DNA from: Deltaproteobacteria bacterium
Lineage (GTDB): Bacteria; Desulfobacterota; Desulfobacteria; Desulfobacterales; B30-G6
DNA: 12,869 nt
Direction of reading: 5' to 3'
NCBI GenBank assembly: GCA_003647375.1
Contig: QMMS01000108.1
Span: 1-12,869, forward strand
This document shows, piece after piece, positions 6,517 through 12,869 of the stretch; the stretch's first letter is position 1, and every line of letters starts with the position of its first letter. The translations under genes were made by a program, and so were the position numbers. The notes beneath the pieces are model-generated. The model did not search any database, had not been told where the DNA came from, and was given only the letters and a program-made list of their open reading frames with translations.

Positions 6517-8256
6517 TCAGACAACGTCATAGAGATGGATATTGGCCACCCGTTTGCACAGGCTGTACATTCTTTGCAGTTTATCTAAAGTAGATACTTC
6601 TATACGGGCATATTTCAAGGCATCGGGCGTGGTCGAGGCCAGTCGCTCCGATTTCCTGTGGATAAATGCTTTTTCCATTTCCAGGATAACCGGTTTCAAC
6701 GCTATGATCTGCTCTGCACTGTCCAGGTCTTTTCCCTCCAGTATAGGGATCAGCAGTGCTACGGCCTTACGAACCTGGTGATAGATATTCCTGAGCATTT
6801 CCTTGCTTTTTTCACTGCGTTGGTAGTTCAAATTCCGGGCCCGGTCTGCGATCTCGATCAAATCGTTTTTTATAACATCGCCCATATTCTCAAGGGTGAT
6901 GGCACAGGTCATCAGGTGCTGATGCTCCAGACTTTCTTTTTCCGACAAGGCACCGGACCGGATTTTTCCTAAATATTTCGTGATCGCACGCCCCAGAATA
7001 TCAATTTTTTTGTTTTCATTCACCAGGTTCTGCAGGGCTTCAAAATCATTTTTCGTAAATGAATCACGAAACCTGTCCATCATTTCCAATACAATACCGG
7101 CAGTCCTGCCCAGCTCCTTTCTAACGGCATCTAACGATAGGGCGGACACCTCCAGCAGTGAATCATCAAGAAATATCGGTTCTATGATTTTTTCAGGTGT
7201 GTGGCGATCCTTGATTAGCCATCTGGCCAGCAGGGCGAAAAAGGCGGTAAACGGTAAAAACAGAAGTGTGTTGAATACATTGAAAATGGTATTGGCATTG
7301 GCAATCTGCCGGGGAACCTGGGAAGCAATTCCGGCAGCACCGGCAAGGTTCTGGCTGGCCGGCGACAAGACCTGTGCCAGGCTGGCCAATTCCGAAATAA
7401 ACGGTAGCCAGATGAGCACGCCTATTACGTTGAAGGCCACATGGACCATAGCCACCCGAACCGCCTCAGGCGGTTTTCCTATAGCAGCCATCAATGCTGT
7501 TACACAGGTTCCGATATTAGCCCCCAAGGCCAGACCAATCCCGGCCTCTAAACTCAACAGGCCGCCGGCAGCCATGGCAATGGCAATCCCCACGGTTGCA
7601 GCCGAGGATTGAACAAGTCCGGTAAACACGGCACCGGCAAGAATCCCAAGCAGAGGATTTTCCATTTTCTGCAGCATGTCAAGAAAAGGCTGGAAACCAC
7701 GCAAGGGATACATGGCATCCCCCATCATGGACATACCAAAAAATACCATGCCCAGTCCCATGATCATCATGCCCCAGTTTCGAATCGTCGACCGTTTGGC
7801 CATAAACATCATAAAAAAACCGATGATTACGGGCAAAAGGGCATATCGGGATACATTAAAAGCCAGGATCTGAGCGGTTACGGTGGATCCGATGTTGGCT
7901 CCCATGATCACACTGATCGACTGCTGGAGGCTCATTACACCTGCCGTAACAAAACTGACCACAAGAACGGTGGTAACAGAAGACGAATTGAGCAACCCTG
8001 TCACAGCAGCACCGGTGATAGATCCCATAATCCTATTGGTGGTCAGCTTGGATAACATGGTTTTTAAGGTATTGCCTGCCAGTTTTGTCAACCCTTCGGA
8101 CAGCTGATCAAGACCGGCCAGGAACAATGCCAGTCCGCCAAACAATCCCAAGATCAGTCCAAACCAATCGATGGCTCCGCCATCTGCTGCATGGGTCAGT
8201 GGCGGAAAGGCAACCACAAGCATCAGGACGATCAATATCCATAAAGAATTCAACAT
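6517..8256 (-). CDS. Na+/phosphate cotransporter (NptA/PNaS family) with PhoU-like C-terminal domain
   Basis: This 579-residue inner-membrane protein has two inverted Na/Pi-cotransport repeats. The first (about 35-170) carries Leu-Asn-Ser-Ser-Ser-Val-Thr-Thr at 89-96 and Gly-Ala-Asn-Ile-Gly-Ser-Thr-Val-Thr at 119-127. The second (about 200-335) carries Gln-Ser-Ser-Ala-Ala-Thr at 216-221 and Gly-Ala-Asn-Ile-Gly-Thr-Cys-Val-Thr at 245-253. The usual Gln of the first QSSS motif is Asn here. From about 375 a soluble, charged helical region resembles PhoU. The N-terminal hydrophobic segment ending Thr-His-Ala-Ala-Asp may be a cleaved signal peptide. AAGGAG precedes the ATG. The expected role is sodium-driven phosphate movement, with the PhoU-like tail as regulator. 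It is convergent with the SCP2 gene, and no Pho regulator is nearby. Confidence 0.92.
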   Translation of the reverse strand: MLNSLWILIVLMLVVAFPPLTHAADGGAIDWFGLILGLFGGLALFLAGLDQLSEGLTKLAGNTLKTMLSKLTTNRIMGSITGAAVTGLLNSSSVTTVLVVSFVTAGVMSLQQSISVIMGANIGSTVTAQILAFNVSRYALLPVIIGFFMMFMAKRSTIRNWGMMIMGLGMVFFGMSMMGDAMYPLRGFQPFLDMLQKMENPLLGILAGAVFTGLVQSSAATVGIAIAMAAGGLLSLEAGIGLALGANIGTCVTALMAAIGKPPEAVRVAMVHVAFNVIGVLIWLPFISELASLAQVLSPASQNLAGAAGIASQVPRQIANANTIFNVFNTLLFLPFTAFFALLARWLIKDRHTPEKIIEPIFLDDSLLEVSALSLDAVRKELGRTAGIVLEMMDRFRDSFTKNDFEALQNLVNENKKIDILGRAITKYLGKIRSGALSEKESLEHQHLMTCAITLENMGDVIKNDLIEIADRARNLNYQRSEKSKEMLRNIYHQVRKAVALLIPILEGKDLDSAEQIIALKPVILEMEKAFIHRKSERLASTTPDALKYARIEVSTLDKLQRMYSLCKRVANIHLYDVV

Positions 8257-8394
8257 CGATAACTCCTTGAGTTTAAAATTATTAATCGGGTTTGTGCGGT
8301 TTCAAGAGTGAAATAGTTCATCCATATATGCTCGTTAACTGTCAAAACCCAAGACTGCTTTATTGTATAGTACTTTTTTCGCTTGAGAACCATC

Positions 8395-9171
8395 CTATTT
8401 TCCGTTAAGCGACCAATCATAGTCCAGGTATTTTATTTTGATTTTACTTTGGTTGTCTTCCAACTGTTTTTTTAGGTCTTCCCGGGCATATTTCAAAAAG
8501 AAACCGACAACATCGTCATTGAAATCTTCTGAAAACCATTTAAATATGCTGCTTACGTAAAGCGTTCGCCCCTCAAGACGATATTGCCGGAAATCATTGA
8601 CAAATGCCCGCGCCATTTCATCCAGTTGCTGCTCCAGAATGTCCGCGCGATAGGGTTCAGGCCTTAGCGGAGGACACGATTTAGCTGCACAATTTATGGC
8701 AAAATGAACCCGTGGGTCTTTAAAGCCGGGGCGAAGTATATCATGCTCGATATGATCCAATGTTACGATATCCCCATCGATCCGGACGAGTTGCTTTTTC
8801 CACGGGCTTTTAAAGAAGCTACCCAGATCCTTTATGGATTCAATTCCGGGATAACCGGCAAGGATCAATTTTATTGTCCATGCATTGTAAGCGTTGACAT
8901 AAAATGCAAAGCGCTCGTCACGAGAAAGCTTCTTTACATCGGTCTTCTCGAGAACCTCGAGATATTGATCAAGCTTGATCTCCGCATTTTTAAAACCCTG
9001 GTAGTTTACCGAACCATTTTGAGTGTATTTTTCAAGTAGCTCAGCATAAATGCCATGATCCACTGTAGCGTTGGACCGGCCCGGCGCTAAAAAAACCGTA
9101 GCTCCCCAGAATAAACAAACCCATAAGACAACATGTATTGTTCGTTTGTTTGTTTTCATGATTGACCCCAT
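8395..9171 (-). CDS. Exported DUF547 domain protein
   Basis: A 258-residue protein with a Lys/Arg N-terminus and a hydrophobic stretch at about 13-28, ending in Arg-Ser-Asn-Ala, consistent with a signal peptide and periplasmic location. Family signatures are Phe-Ala-Phe-Tyr-Val-Asn-Ala-Tyr-Asn-Ala-Trp at 88-98, Leu-Asp-His-Ile-Glu-His-Asp at 138-144, Ala-Ile-Asn-Cys-Ala-Ala-Lys-Ser-Cys-Pro-Pro-Leu at 158-169, and Phe-Lys-Trp-Phe at 210-213. The conserved His, Asn and Cys residues suggest a catalytic site, but the biochemical role of DUF547 is not established. Translation may start at the first Met, with AAGGA just upstream, or at Met5, with GGGG upstream. It lies 138 bases upstream of the transporter on the same strand, a gap with no clear terminator or recognised promoter. 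Confidence 0.88.
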   Translation of the reverse strand: MGSIMKTNKRTIHVVLWVCLFWGATVFLAPGRSNATVDHGIYAELLEKYTQNGSVNYQGFKNAEIKLDQYLEVLEKTDVKKLSRDERFAFYVNAYNAWTIKLILAGYPGIESIKDLGSFFKSPWKKQLVRIDGDIVTLDHIEHDILRPGFKDPRVHFAINCAAKSCPPLRPEPYRADILEQQLDEMARAFVNDFRQYRLEGRTLYVSSIFKWFSEDFNDDVVGFFLKYAREDLKKQLEDNQSKIKIKYLDYDWSLNGK

Positions 9172-9181
9172 TGATCCTTCA

Positions 9182-9195
9182 GGTTTAATTAAACC
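9182..9195. promoter_or_regulatory. Perfect 14-bp palindrome upstream of the DUF547 gene
   Basis: GGTTTAATTAAACC is a perfect palindrome eleven bases ahead of the DUF547 start. It could act as an operator for a dimeric regulator. Its AT-rich core also makes chance occurrence possible, and the regulator is not identifiable. Confidence 0.3.
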
Positions 9196-9220
9196 CTATG
9201 GTTGCATAAACAACATGGCA
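9188..9220. repeat. Intergenic imperfect repeat with dyad, copy B
   Basis: This is the second copy of the element at 6443-6474, in the same orientation and upstream of the DUF547 gene. GTTG and CAAC again flank a six-base loop (cataaa). Together the copies bracket the two - strand genes at 6517-9171. It partly overlaps the 14-bp palindrome. The rest of this gap up to the tRNA-linked terminator (9221-9462) is AT-rich and holds nothing else I recognise. Confidence 0.5.
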
Positions 9221-9455
9221 AAGCATAGATAATGAGTTGTTATAATATGCAATATCGTAGGGATAGCGTCATTGCCTGGATATTCCCCCAAGGGTAAACT
9301 ATGACAGTTATCTGATACGTCGTATTAACTTCTGAAACCTTACACAAAAAATGATCTGTCTTTTTAATTTCGATTCATAGTGTAATGTAACGCAAAAACT
9401 AACGACTTAACCCTTATAAAATGATGGTTTACGGAAATCACACCACTTAAAACCC

Positions 9456-9497
9456 CATTAAAAAAGGGCTTACAAGATATCTACTTGTAAGCCCTTT
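9456..9497 (-). terminator. Rho-independent terminator of the tRNA-Val remnant
   Basis: A 14-bp perfect stem is formed by AAAGGGCTTACAAG (9463-9476) and CTTGTAAGCCCTTT (9484-9497) with a seven-base loop. Read on the - strand, the stem runs into TTTTTTAAT. It sits nine bases past the tRNA 3' end, as expected for the native terminator of that tRNA gene. Confidence 0.85.
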
Positions 9498-9505
9498 ATG
9501 TTATT

Positions 9506-9555
9506 TGGTAGGCGGTACTGGATTTGAACCAGTGACTTCTACCGTGTGAAGGTAG
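9506..9555 (-). pseudogene. 3' half of a tRNA-Val(CAC) gene, probable attachment-site remnant
   Basis: Read on the - strand, the sequence gives a perfect five-pair anticodon stem (CTACC/GGTAG) around TTCACAC, hence anticodon CAC for Val. A five-base variable loop (AAGTC), a perfect T arm (ACTGG, TTCAAAT loop, CCAGT), the acceptor 3' strand ACCGCCT, discriminator A and encoded CCA follow. The expected 5' acceptor strand (AGGCGGT) and D arm are absent in the 45 bases upstream, so the gene is broken at the anticodon arm. Such 3' tRNA halves are the classic product of integrase-mediated insertion into tRNA genes. The recombinase remnant 44 bases upstream supports that reading. Confidence 0.85.
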
Positions 9556-9599
9556 GATTATCACGGGTAGATTAGAACATATTGATATAACATGATAAT

Positions 9600-9767
9600 T
9601 TATCTTCTCTTTTTTCCTGGGGCCAGTTTATGGACGGTCGTCTTCTCAAATTTTTCCCGCCTGTAGAACGGCTTTAATGTGTCAGCTGCCATCTGGATAT
9701 ACTTCTCAGTGTTCTTTGTGCCATGGTGTCCGAGAGCGAGTGCGATTTGGTCTTTTCCGTATTGGCG
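9600..9767 (-). pseudogene. Tyrosine recombinase (integrase) C-terminal fragment
   Basis: Fifty-five codons ending in TAA encode RQYGKDQIALALGHHGTKNT, then Glu-Lys-Tyr-Ile-Gln and a basic tail. The Leu-Gly-His-x-x-Thr-x-x-Thr-x-x-Tyr pattern is the last catalytic block of phage-type tyrosine recombinases: His14 is the second histidine of the active site and Tyr23 the nucleophile. The rest of the enzyme, normally more than 250 further residues with the first Arg and the His-x-x-Arg box, is missing. In frame upstream, after a run of eight T, a stop is met within a few codons. The fragment lies next to the tRNA-Val 3' half on the same strand, as integrase genes lie beside their attachment site. 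Confidence 0.85.
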
Positions 9768-9805
9768 AAAAAAAATATCTCATTCTTCATTAATTTGCCA
9801 TACAT
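9768..9805 (-). pseudogene. Possible 5' end of kbl (2-amino-3-ketobutyrate CoA ligase), cut off after ~10 codons
   Basis: Forty-three bases after the tdh stop there is a good ribosome site (GGAGGGGG) and an ATG opening MYGKLMKNEI. This resembles the start of Kbl proteins in some anaerobes, and kbl is the usual partner downstream of tdh. After the tenth codon the sequence enters a run of eight T and then the recombinase fragment, which is in a different frame. From this ATG the frame ends at 9674 with a peptide unlike Kbl. The assignment rests on position and about six residues, so it is tentative. Confidence 0.4.
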
Positions 9806-9848
9806 GACGATCCCCCTCCGTAAGACAAATGATCACAGCATTGGGGTA

Positions 9849-10886
9849 TTACGTGTCGATCCAGTTTAAAATCACTTTCCCGGATTGCCCGGAGCACATC
9901 ACCTCGAAGCCCTTTTCATACTCCGAATAATGGAAACGGTGCGTAATAACAGGTGCGATATCCAGACCCGACTGGATCATGACGGTCATTTTATACCAAG
10001 TTTCATACATTTCTCGACCGTAAATCCCTTTGATGGTAAGGCCACTAAAAACGACAAGGTCCCAATCGATGGCTGTTTCTTGCGCGAATATGCCCAGGAG
10101 GGCAATCTTTCCGCCATGACACATATTGAATAACATGGAACGGAGCGCATCCGGATTGCCCGACATCTCCATGCCGACATCAAAGCCTTCTTTCATGCCT
10201 AGTTTTTTCTGGGCCTCCTCGATTGCGCTTGAACGCATATCCAGGGTCAATGTGGCCCCCATCTTTTGGGCCAGTTTTAAACGGTAGGGATTTATGTCGG
10301 TGACGACCACATAACGTGCGCCGGCATGCCTGGCAATAGCGGTTGCCATGCAACCAATCGGCCCAGCCCCTGTAATCAAAACATCCTCGCCCAGGACATC
10401 AAAAGAGAGTGCCGTGTGGGTTGCATTGCCCAATGGATCAAAGCAGGCAAGGATATCCATGGGAATGGTGGGATCACATAACCATACGTTGGTGACAGGG
10501 ATAGAAAGATATTCAGCAAAAGCACCGGGCCGATTAACCCCTACGCCGCTGGTTTTCATGCAAAGATGCCGGCGACCCGCCAAACAGTTGCGGCAGCGAC
10601 CGCACACCAAGTGCCCTTCACCGGAAACGAGATCACCCGGCTTGAAGTCATGGACATTGCTGCCTATTTCTACCACAGTTCCAACAAACTCGTGTCCCAC
10701 CTGCAGAGGGACCGGTATCGTCCGCTGAGCCCATTCATTCCAGTTGTAGATATGGACATCCGTGCCGCATATCGCTGTCTTGTGAATTCGAATCAAAACA
10801 TCATCGATTCCAACCTCGGGAATCGGCACCTCTTCCAACCAGATACCGGGCTCCGGTTTTGATTTGACAAGCGTCTTCATCTTCAT
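9849..10886 (-). CDS. tdh: L-threonine 3-dehydrogenase
   Basis: This 345-residue zinc-dependent medium-chain dehydrogenase oxidises L-threonine with NAD+ to 2-amino-3-ketobutyrate in the cytoplasm. It matches the length of E. coli Tdh. Catalytic zinc ligands are Cys40, His65 and Glu66. The structural zinc Cys residues are 95, 98, 101 and 109. His92 lies in the Gly-Glu-Gly-His motif and the Phe-Asp-Pro-Leu-Gly-Asn-Ala motif is at 149-155. The Rossmann motif Gly-Ala-Gly-Pro-Ile-Gly is at 173-178, with Thr-Asp-Ile at 196-198 favouring NAD. AAGG lies upstream of the ATG. It sits 35 bases after an Lrp-type regulator gene on the same strand. The expected downstream kbl appears cut off by the recombination scar. 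Other sugar or polyol dehydrogenases of this superfamily are less likely given the motifs. Confidence 0.92.
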   Translation of the reverse strand: MKMKTLVKSKPEPGIWLEEVPIPEVGIDDVLIRIHKTAICGTDVHIYNWNEWAQRTIPVPLQVGHEFVGTVVEIGSNVHDFKPGDLVSGEGHLVCGRCRNCLAGRRHLCMKTSGVGVNRPGAFAEYLSIPVTNVWLCDPTIPMDILACFDPLGNATHTALSFDVLGEDVLITGAGPIGCMATAIARHAGARYVVVTDINPYRLKLAQKMGATLTLDMRSSAIEEAQKKLGMKEGFDVGMEMSGNPDALRSMLFNMCHGGKIALLGIFAQETAIDWDLVVFSGLTIKGIYGREMYETWYKMTVMIQSGLDIAPVITHRFHYSEYEKGFEVMCSGQSGKVILNWIDT

Positions 10887-10921
10887 ATTAAGGCCTTTTT
10901 CTGTTGTTTACAAAATCAATT

Positions 10922-11404
10922 TCAGAAAAACGCTACCCATTTATTGATCGCATCCAGAAAGATAAACGTTTCCGAGGATAGGATTCTGCCAACCTTGTTC
11001 ATATCTTCCACGAGAAATGATTTCAGTTCCTCCCGTGAATTGAAAAACACTTCAACAAGAATATCGTATCTTCCCGCTAGATTAACGACCGATTTTACGC
11101 CGTTAATCCGCGAGATCTTTTGCATTATTTTTTTATAATCTCTTCTTTCCAGTTTCATTCCGATGATTGCCGTGATGCTGTTTTCGTAAAAAAAAGGATT
11201 CACGGAAGCGGAAATTTTGAGGAAATTATTCTCGATCATTCTCGCGGTACGCAAGCGAATGGTGCCATCGGAGAGGTTCAATTTTTTAGCAATGATTTTA
11301 TAGGGCGTCCTGCCATTTTTTTGGAGTTCGGCAACTATTTTTTTATCAATATTATCCGGTGTATATTCTTTCTGTCTCATTTTTTCTATCGAAGAATTTT
11401 TCAT
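10922..11404 (-). CDS. Lrp/AsnC family transcriptional regulator
   Basis: The 160-residue protein has an N-terminal winged helix-turn-helix at about 17-65 (Asp-Asn-Ile-Asp-Lys-Lys-Ile-Val, then Lys-Leu-Asn-Leu-Ser-Asp-Gly-Thr-Ile-Arg as recognition helix region) and a RAM ligand-binding domain at about 75-155 with the Gly-Arg-Tyr-Asp-Ile-Leu-Val-Glu-Val motif at 111-119. The family binds amino acids and works as dimers to octamers. Placed just ahead of tdh and divergent from a peptide-type binding protein gene, it probably controls amino-acid and peptide catabolism locally, perhaps from the shared intergenic region. The chosen ATG has AAGGAG about 12 bases upstream, a rather long gap. Met9 lacks any such site. 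Confidence 0.9.
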   Translation of the reverse strand: MKNSSIEKMRQKEYTPDNIDKKIVAELQKNGRTPYKIIAKKLNLSDGTIRLRTARMIENNFLKISASVNPFFYENSITAIIGMKLERRDYKKIMQKISRINGVKSVVNLAGRYDILVEVFFNSREELKSFLVEDMNKVGRILSSETFIFLDAINKWVAFF

Positions 11405-11473
11405 TTTATTGATTGTCTCCTTAGAAGAAGAAAGTGTAGAGATTTTATTTTTTTACTTATTCCAGAAAGGATT

Positions 11474-11479
11474 TGTCAA
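11474..11479 (-). promoter_or_regulatory. Candidate -35 box for the lrp-tdh operon
   Basis: A perfect TTGACA lies on the - strand about 70 bases upstream of the lrp start. No good -10 hexamer stands 16-18 bases further on (the sequence there is GTAAAA-like), so the promoter call is weak. Confidence 0.3.
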
Positions 11480-11673
11480 GAAAAATATTAAAAAAATTAC
11501 GAAAAGCGAAAAAATATACATTAAATATTGCTTGACTCGAAATATTATATCTAATAAGTTTAAAAAACGAAATTACCATGGTGGTTGCGATAGATATCGC
11601 TGAGTATCTTTATCCCACTCTATTATTATTAAAATCAAACGAAATGCGGGTATTGTATCTGAAATTTACCAAT

Positions 11674-11734
11674 AGTGAATTCCAGGGTTATCCATGCCAG
11701 GTGGCAATGCCTAAGCCACGCTAAAGAATTCATT
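11674..11734 (+). promoter_or_regulatory. Possible structured leader upstream of the substrate-binding protein gene
   Basis: AGTGAATTC (11674-11682) can pair with GAATTCATT (11726-11734), including one G-U pair, to close a 61-base domain. Inside, GTGGC (11701-11705) pairs with GCCAC (11715-11719). A competing stem TGCC/GGCA (11695-11698, 11703-11706) uses the same GGC, so two structures exclude each other. The domain ends 32 bases ahead of the start codon and does not overlap the AAAGGAGGGGG ribosome site (about 11751-11761). It does not match a riboswitch class I recognise. The remainder of the divergent gap (11405-11673) is AT-rich, with a small GCGAT/ATCGC stem at 11587-11600. Confidence 0.35.
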
Positions 11735-11766
11735 ACTTTTAATTTTTATAAAAGGAGGGGGTTTGA

Positions 11767-12869
11767 ATGAAAATGAAAAAACGGGAAAAATTTTTCGCAA
11801 AAAATGTTGTGTTTGTTACATGCATGATTTTTATTCTATCCTTGTCAATCGGCTCTGTGGCGATGGCAGCCCAGTGGTCTACGGTCGCAGATCCCAAGGG
11901 TATTAAGACAGATTATCCCCAGCAGCTCGAATTAGACAAGTACGAAAAAGAGACGGGTAAAAAACTTAAATTCCATGAAAATCCGATGTTTGCCGAAAAA
12001 GTAAAGAAGGGTGAGCTGCCGGCGGTGGAGAAACGGCTGCCGGAAGAACCGCTTGTGGTAATGCCCTATGATGAAATCGGCAAATACGGCGGCAAACTCC
12101 GGGGAATATGTATTGCCTATGAGTCGGGAACATCCGAGGTGTTGGCCTGGCGTCATGCCAACATCGTGCGCTTCAGTGATGATGTGAGCACCATCGTTCC
12201 GAACGTGGCTAAGGCATGGAAATGGAACGATAATTATACCGAGATTACCTTCACTTTGCGTAAAGGTCATCGTTGGTCCGACGGCACGCCGTTTACGACC
12301 GATGATGTGGTTTTTTATATGAACGACATCATCCTGAACAAAGAGATCCACAAGGCCACGCCGCAGCCGTGGGGACCCATGGGGGCCAGTGTCGAAAAAA
12401 TCGATGAGGTTACGGTCAAGTTCAAGTTTAAAAAGCCGTTTACGGGTTTGCTTTATTATCTCGGAGGTGGTGGGTCTTATTTTGATCTTTGGGCGCCCAA
12501 GCATTTTCTCAAGCAGTACCATATCAAGTACAACCCCAAAGCCAATGAGGAAGCCAAAAAGAACGGCTACGACAACTGGGTACAGCAGTTTGGTGTCTAC
12601 TGGAACAAATGGAAGGACGCTGTTATCGCCAGCCCTGACGGGTTGAAGGTGCCCACCCTTGAAAGCCATCTCATGACGAAGATCAGCACCCAGCGCCGTG
12701 TCTTTGTCGCCAACCCCTATTTTTTCAAGATAGATACGGCCGGCAACCAGTTGCCTTACATCGATACCCATCATGAACGCTTTCTAGAAAAGCAGCTGTG
12801 GCCGCTTGAGATTATGAACGGCAATGTCGATCAGAAATCCCAGAATATGCCGCTGGACATCTATCCGAC
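11767..12869 (+). CDS. ABC transporter family-5 (peptide/opine type) substrate-binding protein, 3' end outside window
   Basis: The first 367 codons are present and the frame is open at the right edge. Full-length members of this family usually have 550-700 residues. Residues 1-34 form a signal peptide: basic start, hydrophobic core at 14-31, and Ala-Met-Ala before the likely cut. The mature part shows the SBP family-5 pattern of Leu-Arg-Lys-Gly-x-x-Trp-Ser-Asp-Gly-Thr-Pro-Phe-Thr-Thr-Asp-Asp-Val at about 165-182. A stretch rich in Trp and Lys follows near 265-285. A very strong ribosome site, AAAGGAGGGGG, lies just upstream. It is expected to capture peptides or related solutes in the periplasm for an ABC permease presumably encoded to the right. 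Divergence from lrp suggests Lrp-type control. Confidence 0.9.
   Translation, partial: MKMKKREKFFAKNVVFVTCMIFILSLSIGSVAMAAQWSTVADPKGIKTDYPQQLELDKYEKETGKKLKFHENPMFAEKVKKGELPAVEKRLPEEPLVVMPYDEIGKYGGKLRGICIAYESGTSEVLAWRHANIVRFSDDVSTIVPNVAKAWKWNDNYTEITFTLRKGHRWSDGTPFTTDDVVFYMNDIILNKEIHKATPQPWGPMGASVEKIDEVTVKFKFKKPFTGLLYYLGGGGSYFDLWAPKHFLKQYHIKYNPKANEEAKKNGYDNWVQQFGVYWNKWKDAVIASPDGLKVPTLESHLMTKISTQRRVFVANPYFFKIDTAGNQLPYIDTHHERFLEKQLWPLEIMNGNVDQKSQNMPLDIYP

Noticed and set aside
6980..7612. Long + strand open frame of 210 codons inside the transporter region
   Set aside because: It lies antisense to the Na/Pi cotransporter, whose motifs and membrane pattern are clear. The + strand product has no recognisable family features.
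9241..9246. TATAAT on the + strand as a promoter
   Set aside because: There is no suitable -35 box and no + strand gene downstream before 11767. The region is AT-rich, so a chance match is likely.
9506..9600. A complete functional tRNA gene
   Set aside because: No 5' acceptor strand complementary to ACCGCCT and no D arm are found upstream on the - strand, so only the 3' half is present.
11674..11734. Known glycine or other amino-acid riboswitch ahead of the transporter gene
   Set aside because: The conserved core sequences of the glycine, lysine and TPP classes that I can recall are absent. Only generic stems are visible.
11932..12774. 280-codon - strand open frame
   Set aside because: It is antisense to the signal-peptide-bearing family-5 binding protein, which has a strong ribosome site and clear family motifs.
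1..12869. CRISPR array or toxin-antitoxin system
   Set aside because: No regularly spaced direct repeats and no cas, toxin or antitoxin signatures were seen. The only repeat pair is 2.7 kb apart.

Overview
The window reads as chromosomal DNA of an anaerobic, probably sulfate-reducing or related Desulfobacterota-type bacterium. This is inference from gene content: an aldehyde:ferredoxin oxidoreductase (AOR) family tail, an acyl-CoA ligase, an acyl-CoA dehydrogenase with small SCP2-type lipid carriers, a Na/Pi transporter, and threonine and peptide catabolism. No ribosomal marker is present to fix the taxon.

Region 1 (1-2762, + strand) is a compact operon. It holds the end of an AOR-family tungsten oxidoreductase, an AMP-forming acyl-CoA ligase, an SCP2-like protein and a very short ThiS/MoaD-like protein ending in Gly-Gly. 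A plausible reading is aldehyde (or acyl-CoA) redox chemistry on a ferredoxin-linked W enzyme, acid activation to acyl-CoA, and handling of the lipid thioester by the SCP2 protein.

Region 2 (2763-4231) is eroded. It contains an unassigned remnant, an orphan receiver-domain response regulator, a protein resembling only the N-terminal part of a larger helix-turn-helix/ferredoxin protein, and a peroxiredoxin fragment with no start codon.

Region 3 (4232-6447, + strand) holds an acyl-CoA dehydrogenase whose two best-known catalytic-glutamate positions are Met and Gly. Two SCP2-like genes follow. The first is a clear paralogue of the SCP2 gene in region 1.

Region 4 (6517-9171, - strand) encodes a Na+/phosphate cotransporter with a PhoU-like tail and a secreted DUF547 protein. 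The block is bracketed by two copies of a roughly 32-bp imperfect repeat with internal dyad symmetry.

Region 5 (9463-9848) is a recombination scar. It contains the 3' half of a tRNA-Val(CAC) with its own terminator, then the last 55 codons of a tyrosine recombinase, then what may be the first codons of kbl. This looks like the attachment-site end of an integrated element that was later deleted or rearranged.

Region 6 (9849-12869) has lrp-tdh on the - strand (Lrp/AsnC regulator and threonine 3-dehydrogenase). They are divergent from a family-5 peptide-type ABC substrate-binding protein that runs off the window end. The 362-bp divergent gap is AT-rich and contains a possible structured leader.
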